Shown here one piece after another: positions 23,206-34,569 of a DNA stretch of 64,000 nt. The notes under the pieces are model-generated. The model did no database searches. It had not been told where the DNA came from and saw only the letters and a program-made list of their open reading frames with translations. Both the position numbers and the translations under genes were made by a program. Numbering within the stretch: position 1 is the stretch's first letter; the number at the start of each line of letters is the position of its first letter. The stretch comes from Nymphaea colorata (Eukaryota > Streptophyta > Magnoliopsida > Nymphaeales > Nymphaeaceae), in NCBI RefSeq assembly GCF_008831285.2, contig NC_045142.1, positions 2,299,001-2,363,000 on the forward strand, written 5' to 3'.

Positions 23206-23625
23206 GATTTAAGAGGTTTGGTTTTTTTGTCTGTTACCCAGGTGGTATAATGTCTACAATGTCTACATATATATATATATATCATTCATGTTAAAACTTA
23301 TTTTAAACAAAAAATGAACCTTCTAATGTGTTTATAAACACTAATTTAATAACAATCATGGTTTAGTTCAAATCTTTTTTGTATAACAATTGATCTTAAT
23401 ACTACCAAAATTTTGATCTTATAAGAGCCATTCATTTTTCACTATTAAAAGAACATTATTTAAGTAAGAAAAACAAACTAACTTAATATATGCTTCTCAT
23501 CATATTCACTCTTAAGATCATCTATGATTGACATTTCAGGAAAAAAAAATATTTTGATAAATAATTTTAATGGGTCTAATTTTTTGGTCTCTTACCTTGG
23601 TCTGGTTCTTACTAACTTTCCTATA
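23206..23625. mobile_element. MITE-like element, copy 2 (inverted relative to copy 1)
   Basis: The body at 23,282-23,560 is the reverse complement of about 9,780-10,025. Shared words include TATAAACACTAATTTAATA, ACTACCAAAATTTT, CATTTTT.ACTATTAAAA and ATTTAAGTAA. The terminal-repeat word TTAAGAGGTTTGG...TTACCCAGG at 23,208-23,242 points the same way as the right end of copy 1, and a (TA)n lies between it and the body, so the left end looks rearranged or nested. No coding frame. Confidence 0.5.
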
Positions 23626-24805
23626 TATATACACTTGCATATTTTTATGTTACTGTTCCAAACTTTAGTCTTAATGTGAGACTGAGAACGGCTGAAGAGG
23701 CGTTTAAAAGTGGCAGTATTGAGTGGAATTTTCCTTAAGGTATTGATTAATATTTTAAAACAATGTAAACCATGAGAGAAATTGCGAAAAGATAAACGTT
23801 TCTCTTACAATGAAAACCCACATTTGAATTCGAAAATTCAAGCCCACAGAAAATGCTTTGGTTTCGATTCGGAAAATGTGCTTTACTTTTCATTCTTTTC
23901 AATATAGGATAGGTTTCCAGCCTAAGAAAGTAATAGCATGTCCTTCATGAAGCAAAAAGAAATAAACAGCATGGTTCAGTATGATATTTATATTGATATA
24001 TATTGAATAAACAAATAATCTTTTTTGGTGCCTAAGTAATGACTAGGCTTGGCAGAAGCGTGGGAACTCTTCAAAATTAAATGCAATCTTCTCTTCATCA
24101 AGTAAAAGGCGACAAGCAGTATTGTACAGTATGATATTATATTTATATATATATATTAGTGAATAAACAAATAATTTTTTTGGTGGCTATATATGGGATT
24201 ACCAGGCTTGGCAAAAGCGTAGGAACTATTTAAAATTGAATGCAAATTTGTCTTCACCATGTGTTACTTGGAGTTTCAGACGGAAACGCATTCCTCACCC
24301 GAGTTTTATTCAAGTGCTTTAAGAGCTTAAGACCTGGTTTACGTGCACGTATAAACGGAGATGCTCAATCAGTGCTGAAATATTACTTTTCACACTATAA
24401 TATGGCGCGTATGGACAACCCTTAACAGTTTTATGATGAGAAGAGAGTAAGCGTGGATAGCGACAAGAGGTGAGGAAAATGTGGAAGAACTATAACGTAC
24501 GTCTTCACCGGTTCAAAAGGTATAAGTTTGAATGCAAAATTTGGTTGAATCTTGGATGTCTTTAGGTTCCAAATATAATATTATTTCTGCGCTATGCTTG
24601 CTGATGGAAGTTTCGTTTCGTCGTTTCTGGATGGTGAAGTAAGACCATGTTCATGAGCTTATTTATTATTCTGAGTCGAAACAAGTTGATAGGAACCCTT
24701 CTTTTACATCCCCATGTCCATTCCGAGTGGCAACATGGGGGTGCGCAAAAGGAAACACAGGGATGGGGTTCCTCTTAGCTTCGGAGTAGCATGTTTCCTG
24801 CACTA

Positions 24806-24985
24806 ATAGTGGAGCTAGAAAAAAAGTTTTTAGAGTGGCACCGATTCACAGGTTTTTATATCTTAAGGAACACTTATATGTATAACAAAGTAAATATTAA
24901 ACAATTCTAACATAAAAATAAAAAAAAAATTTAAGAAAATGGTGCGACACATCAACCTGTATGTGACTCCACCACTAGCCTGTAC
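24806..24985. repeat. dispersed repeat fragment (GTGGAGCTAGAA...GACTCCACCACTAG)
   Basis: Begins GTGGAGCTAGAAAAAAAG and ends GTGACTCCACCACTAGCC, with an AT-rich middle. The same end style (GGAGC...GCTCC/CTCC) marks the copies at 3430-3600, 4100-4270 and 21,720-21,895. Degenerate; boundaries approximate. Confidence 0.35.
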
Positions 24986-25887
24986 AACAGACAAGAAAGG
25001 TAAATTATGGAATGCTGCCCATGGTATCTCTTGCAACCGCAAAATTATATTTGGACTGACAGAATCACTTTCTTTCCTGAAAATTTGCTGTTGGAAAACT
25101 TACTGGGATCTTTGGAGGTTGAAAAGTTCAGCAGTAATGGACTCCAAATAGCATTCTTGCCAACAGAGGTGGTTGCATGCAATCTTCAAAGGAAGAAAAA
25201 TAATTTGGGGTCATTCCTCCTCATTAACCATTTTTTTTTATTTGGTGTCAATATTTCTGATAGAGTTTTCTAACTAAGGTTGTCCATTCATCCATCGTGT
25301 TTTGATTAGATAGATGGCTTTCGAAATGATTGTGGTTGGTGCTGGAAGAGAACTATTATTTTATTGGCAATTTTTGTCTATTTGCAAAAAGTTGACTTTT
25401 TCGGCTACCCAAACTTTTAAATAATGAAGAAAAATGTTCAAATCCCTTTCTCGAGCTTGCCCGGGTGATCGCCTTGATGTTCGTCATATATAATTACAAG
25501 CATGTTACGAAAGGAACTTACTAAAAGATGTCACATTAAAGAAAATTATTTTGTTAATCAAAAGCTCGAATGGCCACCTGCAAGCTTCGTTGAAAAGGTT
25601 GGCATGCGCTCCGAGGGGCGTAGCATAGCATAGCCGGTTACTAGTGGCGAGTCGGCAAAAACTCAATCATCATTAATTAGTTTGATTTTTGTGGGTGCTA
25701 CCATTATAGCTTACAACCGGTGGATGTGTTACATTAAAGCATTCCTGAACTAAAGAAGTAAAGAAGTAAAGCTGTTAATCGCTAATGTGTTATTCTCTAG
25801 GTAAAATTAATTTGTACAATTCTAAGCAAATCCAAGCCTAAGTTTGAGATGGGTCCTTGTCAAGCATGTTTATATCAAATTGTGATA

Positions 25888-25929
25888 AGAGAGAGAGAGA
25901 GAGAGAGAGAAGGAGAGAGAGAGAGAGAG
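25888..25929. repeat. (GA)n microsatellite
   Basis: About 42 bp of GA with one AGG interruption. Confidence 0.9.
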
Positions 25930-27344
25930 TTAGCTTTATATATGTCTGCTTTACATATAGGCAGAAGATACACTTATATGACAAGGAAAGACCCTGAGGG
26001 TCCTAATTATAGGTGGTCAAATTGGCAAGTAAGTAAAAGTTTGGTCATTAGTTTGATTTTCATTTATACTATTCTTTTGCATTGTAAATAGTAGATGCAC
26101 AATGCTCTAGTTAACTGAAGCAGTTCTGGACTTTCAAAAAATGGAGAAAGGGAAAGGGGCTTCACTCCTACATGACATAGAAGAAAAAGTTGAATTACTC
26201 CATCGTCAATCTAGCATGTTCTTTATCTCCCTTTTTTATTAAATATTCCCCGTTGAACTTTCTATAAAGTTAGTGATCGAGAGAAAAACTAAGGCTATTT
26301 GGATTGAGAAAGGTGGGGTATAGTTTTCATATAACATATGTGTACTGCATGTGAAGATATTGGCAGCCAGAGAGACACCTTATGGAAGTACTTGAATGTA
26401 TATCACACACTTCTCAATAACCTGCTGGTCCTTGTCAAAGTTTGTTTACCATGTCACAATGAAACTCAAAATAAGAGAAAGAGAAAAGAAAAGTAATGCA
26501 TATGCCTATCAAATATTTAATGGGTGGATGTTTAATTTTTTCTAGGCAGGAAGTATCATTTGGTCCTCATACCTTTTTTTTTTGTTTAAAGACAATGAAA
26601 TATGCATGATAATGGGGACCAATGAACCCCACAATATGACCCCTCACTCTCTTTCTTTCTTTCTCTCTCTAGATGTTGACATGTATGGAGTGCGCTATGG
26701 ATCTTTTGGTGGCAAAGAAGCATGTAAGCATGTGTGGGCAATTGCCCACAATATATATATGATTTCTTTAACAGCCTGTTCACATGGATCCACATACTTT
26801 CAATAGCGATGTATATATATATATATATATATATATGATTTCTTTAACACCCTGTTCCTTAACCAGAAATGCGAACGCATGCTTGGTTATTGGTTCACAT
26901 GGATCCACATATTTTCAATAGCGATGTCAAGTGATACGAAGGGCTTTTTAAGTTATTACAAATATTTCCTTAGTAAAAACTGTCTGGCTCCGCATTACCT
27001 AAAAAAATTGATGCAATTTAGGAACATTGAAAATTGAAACAAAATATATTTTTTCAATTCAATTTGCAGTTTACTAGTTTGAATTGGATGTAATTAAACG
27101 TACATATATGAAATTGTGAATACAAATGGACAATCTTACTTGGTGCATTTAGCATGAACATTTTATAAAGGGTGCACCTAGGACACATGGTACAGAGGAT
27201 TTATTTTTCTACAAGTTGCAATCATTCTTAAGAAAAGTGACAAATGCATGGGAACGCGATTCTTCTCAGTAATGGACGTCACTCCAAAGTCCAAAGTGAC
27301 TGATAATTTCTACAGTCGCCATGGATCACAGCTTCCTGTTCATC

Positions 27345-28970
27345 TCAATGGCTGACTCGGACCCACTTGGCGACGCTCGGCACTCCCTGGTTGACTGCAA
27401 ACATCATATAGTAGCTCGGCGGCGCCACGTTCGCTGACGGCGGTGCAGTACAGGAGATGGTGTACCTCAGTCGCCCGCCGCCGGCCACCGGCACGGTGGG
27501 GGAGACGGCCAGCTTCACGAGCCTCTGCCCCTGGGAGAACGAGTGCGTCGCAAAGGGCGCGCTAGCGAGGTTCACCTCCACCACCTCCACCACCGGAATC
27601 GCCGTCTCCACTACAACCGTGAAGCCGGCCCCGTAGCGCACTTCTTCCGGGGCCTCGAGCACCAGTGGCCGGAGGTTCGCGCGGTCGGGGGATAGATACT
27701 CCGGAGAGAATGCCTCCAGCCGGAGCTCCGTCGGAAAATTCCCGTTGAACTTGTAGGAATAATGGGGGTTGCTGCCGGCGACGAGAACCCGACCGTCCGG
27801 CAAAAGCACTGCCGTCGAGTGGTACATTCGCGGCACGGTGGTAGGCGCCAAGGTCATGAACCTCAGCCCGAGCGCGGCGTCCGGCCGGTAAAGAACAGGG
27901 TTCAGGCAGGGATTCGACGCCTTATCGAAGCCCTGAGAACCGGTTTGCGCGCCATTGATGATAAGGACCTCGCCGGTGGGGAGCATCACCATGTCGCTCA
28001 TGATTCTCCCAGAGGGCATCATCTCCAGCTGCCACGAGGCTTTCAAGTCAGTCGCTACGATGCGGCCACAAGTTCCCTGCGTGGGCGAGTCGACGTCATT
28101 CTTGATGAAGGCGCCGTAGGCAGCGCCGCCGCAGACGAGGACCTCGGCCTTGGTGTGCCCATAGGCGGCGGTGATCGGCAGCATCGCCGACGATCCCGCC
28201 GACGGGTAGCTCCGCGGCCCGCCCTCCAATTTCGGATACTCGTGAAGAATGCGATTCGAGGCGTAGTCATACAATATAGACCTGGTATTGGCAAATATGA
28301 ACAGGTGCCCGTTGGGTAGTAAATGTACATAGGGATACAGATTATCCATCTGTGGATCTTGAACTTCCGCTAAGAACGGAAATTGAACCAGGGGAAGACT
28401 CGAGGGATAGAATTCGATGCTGTGCGCAGCTCTGCCGCCGATGATTATGACCCTCCCGTCAGGCAACAGTTGGTTGGTCGCATACCATCTTCCGAATTCG
28501 AGCTCCGTGTGGTTCAGCTCCACCCAGTCGCAGAGCTGGTCCGCCGGACAGGGCCGGAATTGCCGGATTTTTCGGAATCCGTCAAAGTCTCCGCCGGTCT
28601 GGAGGAGGGTGCCGTCGGGGAGGAACTGGCCGGAGGAGCACCATGTGTCGGTTTGAATCCTGAGCGGGCGGAGGCGGTTGGTGGCGGGGTCGTAGAGGGC
28701 GGAGTGGGCGTAGCAGTCGCGCTTGAGGACGCGATCGTTGGGGTCGAAGCGGCACTTGTTGGCGGGGAGCTTCAGCTGGGTCGGGCCGTTGTTAGTGCGC
28801 TCGAGGAGCACGACGGTGCCGAAGCGGGTGACGGCCGTGTGCATGGAGCAGATTCCGGCGTTCTCCATGAGGAGGTCCCATTTCCCGGGCAGATTCTGTG
28901 AGTTCACAGCATGGAAGAAAACGAAGAAGAAGAAGAAGCAGAGTGGGAATGGCGGAATTGGGAAGAGCAT
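27345..28970 (-). CDS. secreted glyoxal/galactose oxidase-like protein (GLOX type)
   Basis: Intronless gene for a copper radical oxidase that would turn aldehydes (or galactose-type alcohols) into oxidised products plus H2O2 in the cell wall. The called start at 28,970 gives 541 residues; an in-frame ATG at 29,009 would give 554. The shorter form is preferred because a TATA box at 29,034-29,040 places transcription start near 29,009, and it begins directly with a hydrophobic signal peptide (MLFPIPPFPLCFFFFFVFFH) ending near VNSQ. Counted in the 554-residue form, the family's copper and Tyr-Cys cofactor residues are all present: Cys124 (TWCSSG), Tyr176 (RWYAT), Tyr396-His397 (PRMYHS) and His489 (THSFSQG). 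The kelch-like propeller repeats (LLPDGRVxxxGG) and a C-terminal E-set domain follow. One N-glycosylation motif, NHT, is at 166. GC-rich coding sequence. Substrate unknown. Confidence 0.93.
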   Translation of the reverse strand: MLFPIPPFPLCFFFFFVFFHAVNSQNLPGKWDLLMENAGICSMHTAVTRFGTVVLLERTNNGPTQLKLPANKCRFDPNDRVLKRDCYAHSALYDPATNRLRPLRIQTDTWCSSGQFLPDGTLLQTGGDFDGFRKIRQFRPCPADQLCDWVELNHTELEFGRWYATNQLLPDGRVIIIGGRAAHSIEFYPSSLPLVQFPFLAEVQDPQMDNLYPYVHLLPNGHLFIFANTRSILYDYASNRILHEYPKLEGGPRSYPSAGSSAMLPITAAYGHTKAEVLVCGGAAYGAFIKNDVDSPTQGTCGRIVATDLKASWQLEMMPSGRIMSDMVMLPTGEVLIINGAQTGSQGFDKASNPCLNPVLYRPDAALGLRFMTLAPTTVPRMYHSTAVLLPDGRVLVAGSNPHYSYKFNGNFPTELRLEAFSPEYLSPDRANLRPLVLEAPEEVRYGAGFTVVVETAIPVVEVVEVNLASAPFATHSFSQGQRLVKLAVSPTVPVAGGGRLRYTISCTAPPSANVAPPSYYMMFAVNQGVPSVAKWVRVSH

Positions 28971-29033
28971 GGCTGCAGAGGTGGTGAGCTCAAACAGGGG
29001 AAAGATCATGCTTGGGGAATTGGTCCGTCTTTG

Positions 29034-29040
29034 TTTTATA
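29034..29040 (-). promoter_or_regulatory. TATA box of the GLOX-like gene
   Basis: TATAAAA on the minus strand, 64 nt upstream of the preferred ATG and only about 25 nt upstream of the alternative ATG at 29,009. Normal plant TATA-to-start spacing is roughly 30 nt. Confidence 0.6.
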
Positions 29041-32000
29041 GAGAAGGAGGACTACTTCTCTACGTCTGCAAAAATGAATCTCACTCATATGGACCTACCA
29101 TTTCGCCATGTTTCAAGCAGTTTGCCTTCATATGTGATGATTCTTTCTTCTTTTTATTGGCATTTATTTCAAAAAGTTGTCTGGTTATTGAATAGTTAGA
29201 AGAGCATTTGTTTAGGCTAATCCCCATCTGTTAATCGTTTGCTAATACATTTTACTGGTTCGATCCCTTTCAAATTCAACCAGCATCAATTTCAACTAAT
29301 GTGAAAGTCTCATAGTTGATTTATGAATTTTCGAGGGAGTAACGGAGTTTTGTAAAAACTAGGCTTTATGAAAACCATGTTTTTTATTGAGTTTTAGAAA
29401 CTTTTGTTTTTATTGTTTGAGTGACAAATTTAAAACTTGATTTTTGAATAATCTAAAGGATCACTCCCTTTTACAAAACCAGGTTTTTCTTCATACTCAG
29501 TTTTGATGGCACTCAAATACTAAAAAAACTTGGTTTTGGAGGCAAAAACCGAGTTTTACCTCCAAAATCTGGTTTTGAAGTTTCATCCAAACACTCCCTT
29601 CATCGTTATATGAAATGCTAAAATCGTATATGAGCTAAAACTATTTTCAACTTATAACACTCTATTTACACCTCAAATATTAAATCTTTAAGTTTTTGGG
29701 CACAAAGATTCATATGTAGGGTTACCTTCACTGAAACAAGTTAGACAGGTGAACAATTGCATCCAAACCATTGGCCGAGCTAGAAAAGCTTGGTGGAGGT
29801 GGCAGTCTTTCAGAAGTTTCTATATCCTGAAGGGCACTGAAATGAATAAAAAATAATAATCTGTCAATATAAAAATAAAAAAGTACTGAGGGCTGGTGTG
29901 GGCAACTGCCCACATCAACAGACCTGTGGCTCAGCTATTGGTCCAAACTATTAACGTGTAGCTAGAGATGAAAATTCTACTAACCAACATAGATAAACAT
30001 CTAATTTAGGATGACGATATCATAGTGGAAACAACTGTTGAAAAGAAAGACAAACATCAAATGAGACTGACAGATACAACAAATAAGTCCATAAGATAGA
30101 GACAACTAAAGAAGAGGCTAAATAAAATGTAGGAAAAGTGCTATGGTGACAGAGGCAATCGGCATTTAAGAAGGTTGTTTTTGGCATAAAAAATAGCTTT
30201 TACGGGGAAAGGAATTGAGTCAAGGTTGGCTAAAATGTCTTGATTGGCCTGATCTTCTTAAATGATATTCTTAAATAAGAACCTGGATATAAATATGGCA
30301 AACTTGAAAAAAAAAGGAAAAAAATACGGAATTTTTTTAAAATTTTAAAAAACTAAAAGTGAGAGAAAAATAAAATAAGTCGGAAACTAACAACATGTTT
30401 TTTTTCGCTTTTAACATTTTAAAAAACAAAAACACGTCTTTTTCAAGTTTTAAAAGGCTAGTTAATAAAATAAGTCACTGTCACAGAAAGTATGTATTAT
30501 TAAAAAAACATGTTTACAACGTTAAAAATTGATCAGCTGAATAAAATGCGAAAAAAACACAATTTTTGAAAAAAAATTGTCAAAAGAAAAAAAATACACG
30601 TTTTATTTTTGTTTTCCCATTTTTTGTTTTTCATGTTTTTTCACATTTTCTCTGTGTTTTTTTTTCAGTTTTTAGTTGCTTGATTTTATTTTTAAGATTT
30701 TGGTTGCCTTTCTTTTTCTTGGTGAAAGATTAATTGTTTTAAATTTTACCAGAAAAAAAATACACGTTTTATTTTTGTTTTCCCATTTTTTGTTTTTCAT
30801 GTTTTTTCACATTTTCTCTGTGTTTTTTTTCAGTTTTTAGTTGCTTGATTTTATTTTTAAGATTTTGGTTGCCTTTCTTTTTCTTGGTGAAAGATTAATT
30901 GTTTTAAATTTTACCAAAATGTTCTCGTAAAAAACAACTTTGTCGTTCTATACCCATACAAAACCTCAATGTCTAAAGCCTGAAAACGATATTTGTGGCT
31001 ACAATTTAAACAAACAGCTGATTTTAAATCTATGGTTTTAAAATTCGTTTTAGATTGAAAAACTATGAATCTGAAATCCTAGGAGGAGATGAGATCTGGG
31101 GTTTTTAAGATCTCAGGTCTGGTGTCAAGTAATTGAGTATATTGAACCCAGATCTGTGTCCAATCCAATGATTTGGATTCGGAATGAAATAAAGACTTCC
31201 TACTCCGTTGAAACTGTGGAGCAGGTCTAGAGAGTTTAGAGTACTTTTGTTCACATTTCATTTGCCTTTAGATTTTCCAATTATTAGCTAAGGGGCTGTT
31301 TGGTAATGGGAGCATGCCCCCGTTAGATGAATTTTCTTGAGGCAGATTCTTGGAATACTGTGATACATCATGAATTTACGACAGATTCAATGAAACAATA
31401 AGAAACTGTTACAGTTGCCAAACTGCTGCTAAATATGGTTCCAAGTGTTTTAATATGCAGGGAGATTTTCTTTCTTTGGCCCGATATTCTGCTATAATTT
31501 TTAAAAAATAGAGGTTTTTTTTTTAATTCGTTTAGTAAGAACCACATTTTTCACAAAAAGCTGTCACATAAAGGCTTGAAGTAAACTCTATTTAACTGAT
31601 ATGGTACAAATGTAATTTAGTAATATAAGGTAATACATCTGAACTCTGCAACTTTTCAAGTTAATAAAAGTTCACTTCAAGCTCTTATGTGATGTTTTTC
31701 ATGAAAGGTGTGCCTTTAACTAAAAAAAATCACAAAAGATAGTCCTTTTTCAAAGTGGCAGGCAAAAGGTAAACTCAAATTTTAAATTTCCATTTAATTA
31801 AAGAAGTGTTGCACTCATCGAGCATTTGGAATCGATGAATAAAGAGTAAACTACCTGTACCCTTCTTTTGAGAATAATTGATATTGATGTTAAACAGGGA
31901 GCAAAGTTTACTTAATAAAAGATTGTGCAACTACTGGGTAACCACAACAAAGCATGAAAGCGGTCAAACTTTAATATAATTTCTATACTAAAACAATTAC

Positions 32001-33031
32001 AAGATTATACAGCAAAAGACCTGCAAACCCATATTAATATGGTCTTTGGATTTGCCTAGCATCGTGTTTCTTGTTGGTATATCTGATAATAATCCCTCTG
32101 ACACAAATTTGTCTATCAAAATAATGAAATTTATTCGCACATATAGCAGCGACCGTCATGGGGATGTCGTTCAAAATCTTTATTTAGATAAAGACGTGAT
32201 TCCTGATCTCCATTGTCACATACAGCACATTATATTTAGTAGTCTATTCAGAGGATGGAAAGATGCATTATAATATTTCCAGCCACATCACTGTAACTTT
32301 ATCTAGAGCCTTTTAATACAATAGTGGCTTAACCCAAGCTCGCATAAATCTGGATCCCAAGATCTAGACTGAGCAACTAATAAGTCTCTTGAACCAATTG
32401 TGGTTTCTTCAATAAATAAATAACTTGATAAAAATAAGCTACCCAGAAAGGATGTAGTCAATTTGACTCCTGTGGATTTTATTCCTCTAAACTGTAAATA
32501 GTATATGTATGATATATATGACACTTTAATTGATGAATACACCACTCTTCACTCAGGTCCTGAAGCAACCATAAGCTCTAGAGATAGCGCCATTGAGGTT
32601 CTCCCCCCTTAAAAAGCTTAAATGATAATTTAACATGGTCTGTCTTGCTATTTTCAGGTGCTACAACTGACCAACATTAATCTTGAAACCGTTTTAATTG
32701 CACCTTTATCATCTCATAATTTGAATCTGACGCCAAAGGTGAAGATTTCCACACATGGTAACATGACTGTAACAGATTTTCATCGTTTGAACTCTAACCT
32801 TTTCTGGATCCAAAGAACGGGAGCTTGTAGATCATACCGACTCGCGGTACCAACCACGTGATTTTATCTATTTCAAATGGCTCTTCAAAGCACGTTACAT
32901 TACATACCCTTGATATCAGTACATGTAGGAAAATATGCAGCCAAGAATCGGCCCTTCCCCGCAAATGAAACGAGTGAAACAATCTACAAAAATGGTCTCG
33001 TGGGCTACAGCATTAGGAAGCGGTAACCTTT
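29041..33031. other. intergenic DNA between the GLOX-like gene and HOS1
   Basis: AT-rich. No coding region is supported; the 75-codon plus frame at 32,046 has no recognisable features. A GTGTGGGCAACTGCCCACA palindrome lies near 29,895, and a low-complexity poly-A/poly-T zone with a 166-bp duplication spans 30,300-30,915. The last few hundred bases before 33,031 should hold the HOS1 3' UTR. Confidence 0.5.
30587..30915. repeat. tandem duplication, ~166-bp unit, two nearly identical copies
   Basis: Two adjacent copies share TACACGTTTTATTTTTG, TTTTTCACATTTTCTCTGTG and CTTGGTGAAAGATTAATTG with the same spacing, differing by about one base in a poly-T run. The unit is T-rich and non-coding. The surrounding 30,300-30,560 DNA resembles AT-rich sequence in HOS1 intron 6 (about 37,110-37,430). 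Confidence 0.88.
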
Positions 33032-34537
33032 CTATATTGCTCTGTAACTTCTTCTTCTTCCCCTTCTTTCCCTTGCAGGCGTTGCTGCAGGGGTTCCTAA
33101 CGTTTTCCTTGTTAAGGTTGGATCGTCTTCATCTTCACTAGTTTCGTCCGACCTCCATCTTGGAGCACGATCAACACTCGACGGCGCTGCATCACCAACA
33201 TCCCTGCAGTAGCCAAATTGGAAAATTTAAATCAGAGTACAGAAGAGACACGATCGATAGCAACCAAAATTTCAATTGAAGTAAAGGGAAAAAGGCTAGA
33301 TCAACCCTGTACGCATACTCACTCATCACACAGCTCAACAGCTTCAACCTGAAAAAGCCTCTTCCCTGAAATTAATGAAGCCGAGAAGCGGGCTTTGTCT
33401 TTGTCTGCTGTGTATCCACTTGGCATGCTAGCCCTGTCATCACTGCCTGGAAGCTCGCTTTCTGGTGAGTGATAGCAGCTCGCAGGAGTAGAGCCATTCA
33501 ATAAAGATGGAAGGGAATTTTCAGGTTGATACCCAAAGCCATTTTGATCAGCAGCATACAATATCTTCTCAGTGTGCCGTGAAGGATTCTCTGAAGAAAT
33601 AAATGAGAACCTTGAAGTGCGTCTGTTACTGTCCTTCAATAAATTGAAGTCATTAGCAAGATAATATCTTTCAGGAACACCATCAATAGCTCTAGTTTTG
33701 CTGCCTGAGAGACTAAGGTCTAAGTTACACTTGAATCTTGGCTCGGATGCTCTATCTAGAGCAGGTGAACCTATGCGACTAAGAAAACTTGGATTTCCAG
33801 AGGCAGGTGATTGCCTATAAAGAGCAGCCGATGCTTGAGGCCCACTGGAATCCAGCAAGGTACCACTACTAGCCTCTGGTAGTCTAGAATAAGTGTCAGG
33901 AACAGTTGCTTTTACAGAAGATAGAGGGGTAACATCTGGTGGAAAAATGACAGATGGAACTGAAGAAGCAACTAGCAAGCCTTTTGATACTTGAGGAGTG
34001 CCAAATAAATCAGCTTTTCCAGAGAAGCCAGTATCCTTATGAATGAGTGAGACAACATCAGTGACGCTACCACTTTTCAACTGCTGACGTTGCACCTCAT
34101 GAAGCAAGTCAACACATTTCTCCTGAAAGGTGGATGCGGTATAAGAAAATAACAGTAACACTTGAGAAAACTCATATTGCTAATGAGTGATCAATAGAAC
34201 TCGCACATGTAAATATAGACAGGTGAAAAAACAAAATTAAGGATCATATTGATGGCTTTCTTAACATTTAGTTCAAAAGTCAAGACCAAAGAATCCAAGA
34301 AATGCAACCAAATTTTCCTAGTATTGGTATTAGGTTTGTGGATGGCAACAAGAAGTACCCACATCGGAATTCAACCTTGAGATCCCTTTGAATGAAATGA
34401 TGTTCTGGAACTGTTCATGCTTTCATATGTGTGTGTCTGAGTCAAGTGTGGAAAAATGCATACACCAATCAATGAATGTCAAGCCCATAGCCCCCCAAAC
34501 CTTCTGTTTCCCTCACCTAATCAATCAGTTAGATGCA

Positions 34538-34569
<32 letters not shown>

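Larger units (their letters stand above)
23626..27344. other. intergenic DNA upstream of and around the GLOX 3' end, no gene seen
   Basis: Open frames here are short and not protein-like. Contents noted: a dispersed-repeat fragment at about 24,806-24,985, a GA microsatellite at 25,888-25,929, a GTGTGGGCAATTGCCCACA palindrome near 26,733-26,751 and a (TA)n at about 26,811-26,836. The last tens of bases before 27,345 should be 3' UTR of the minus-strand oxidase gene. Confidence 0.5.

Noticed and set aside
27762-28901. Long plus-strand frames (185 and 172 codons)
   Set aside because: They are antisense to the GC-rich GLOX-like coding sequence, whose catalytic residues are all intact on the minus strand.
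32046-32273. 75-codon plus frame beginning MDLPSIVFLVGISD
   Set aside because: No homology recognised, AT-rich surroundings and no promoter or splice context.
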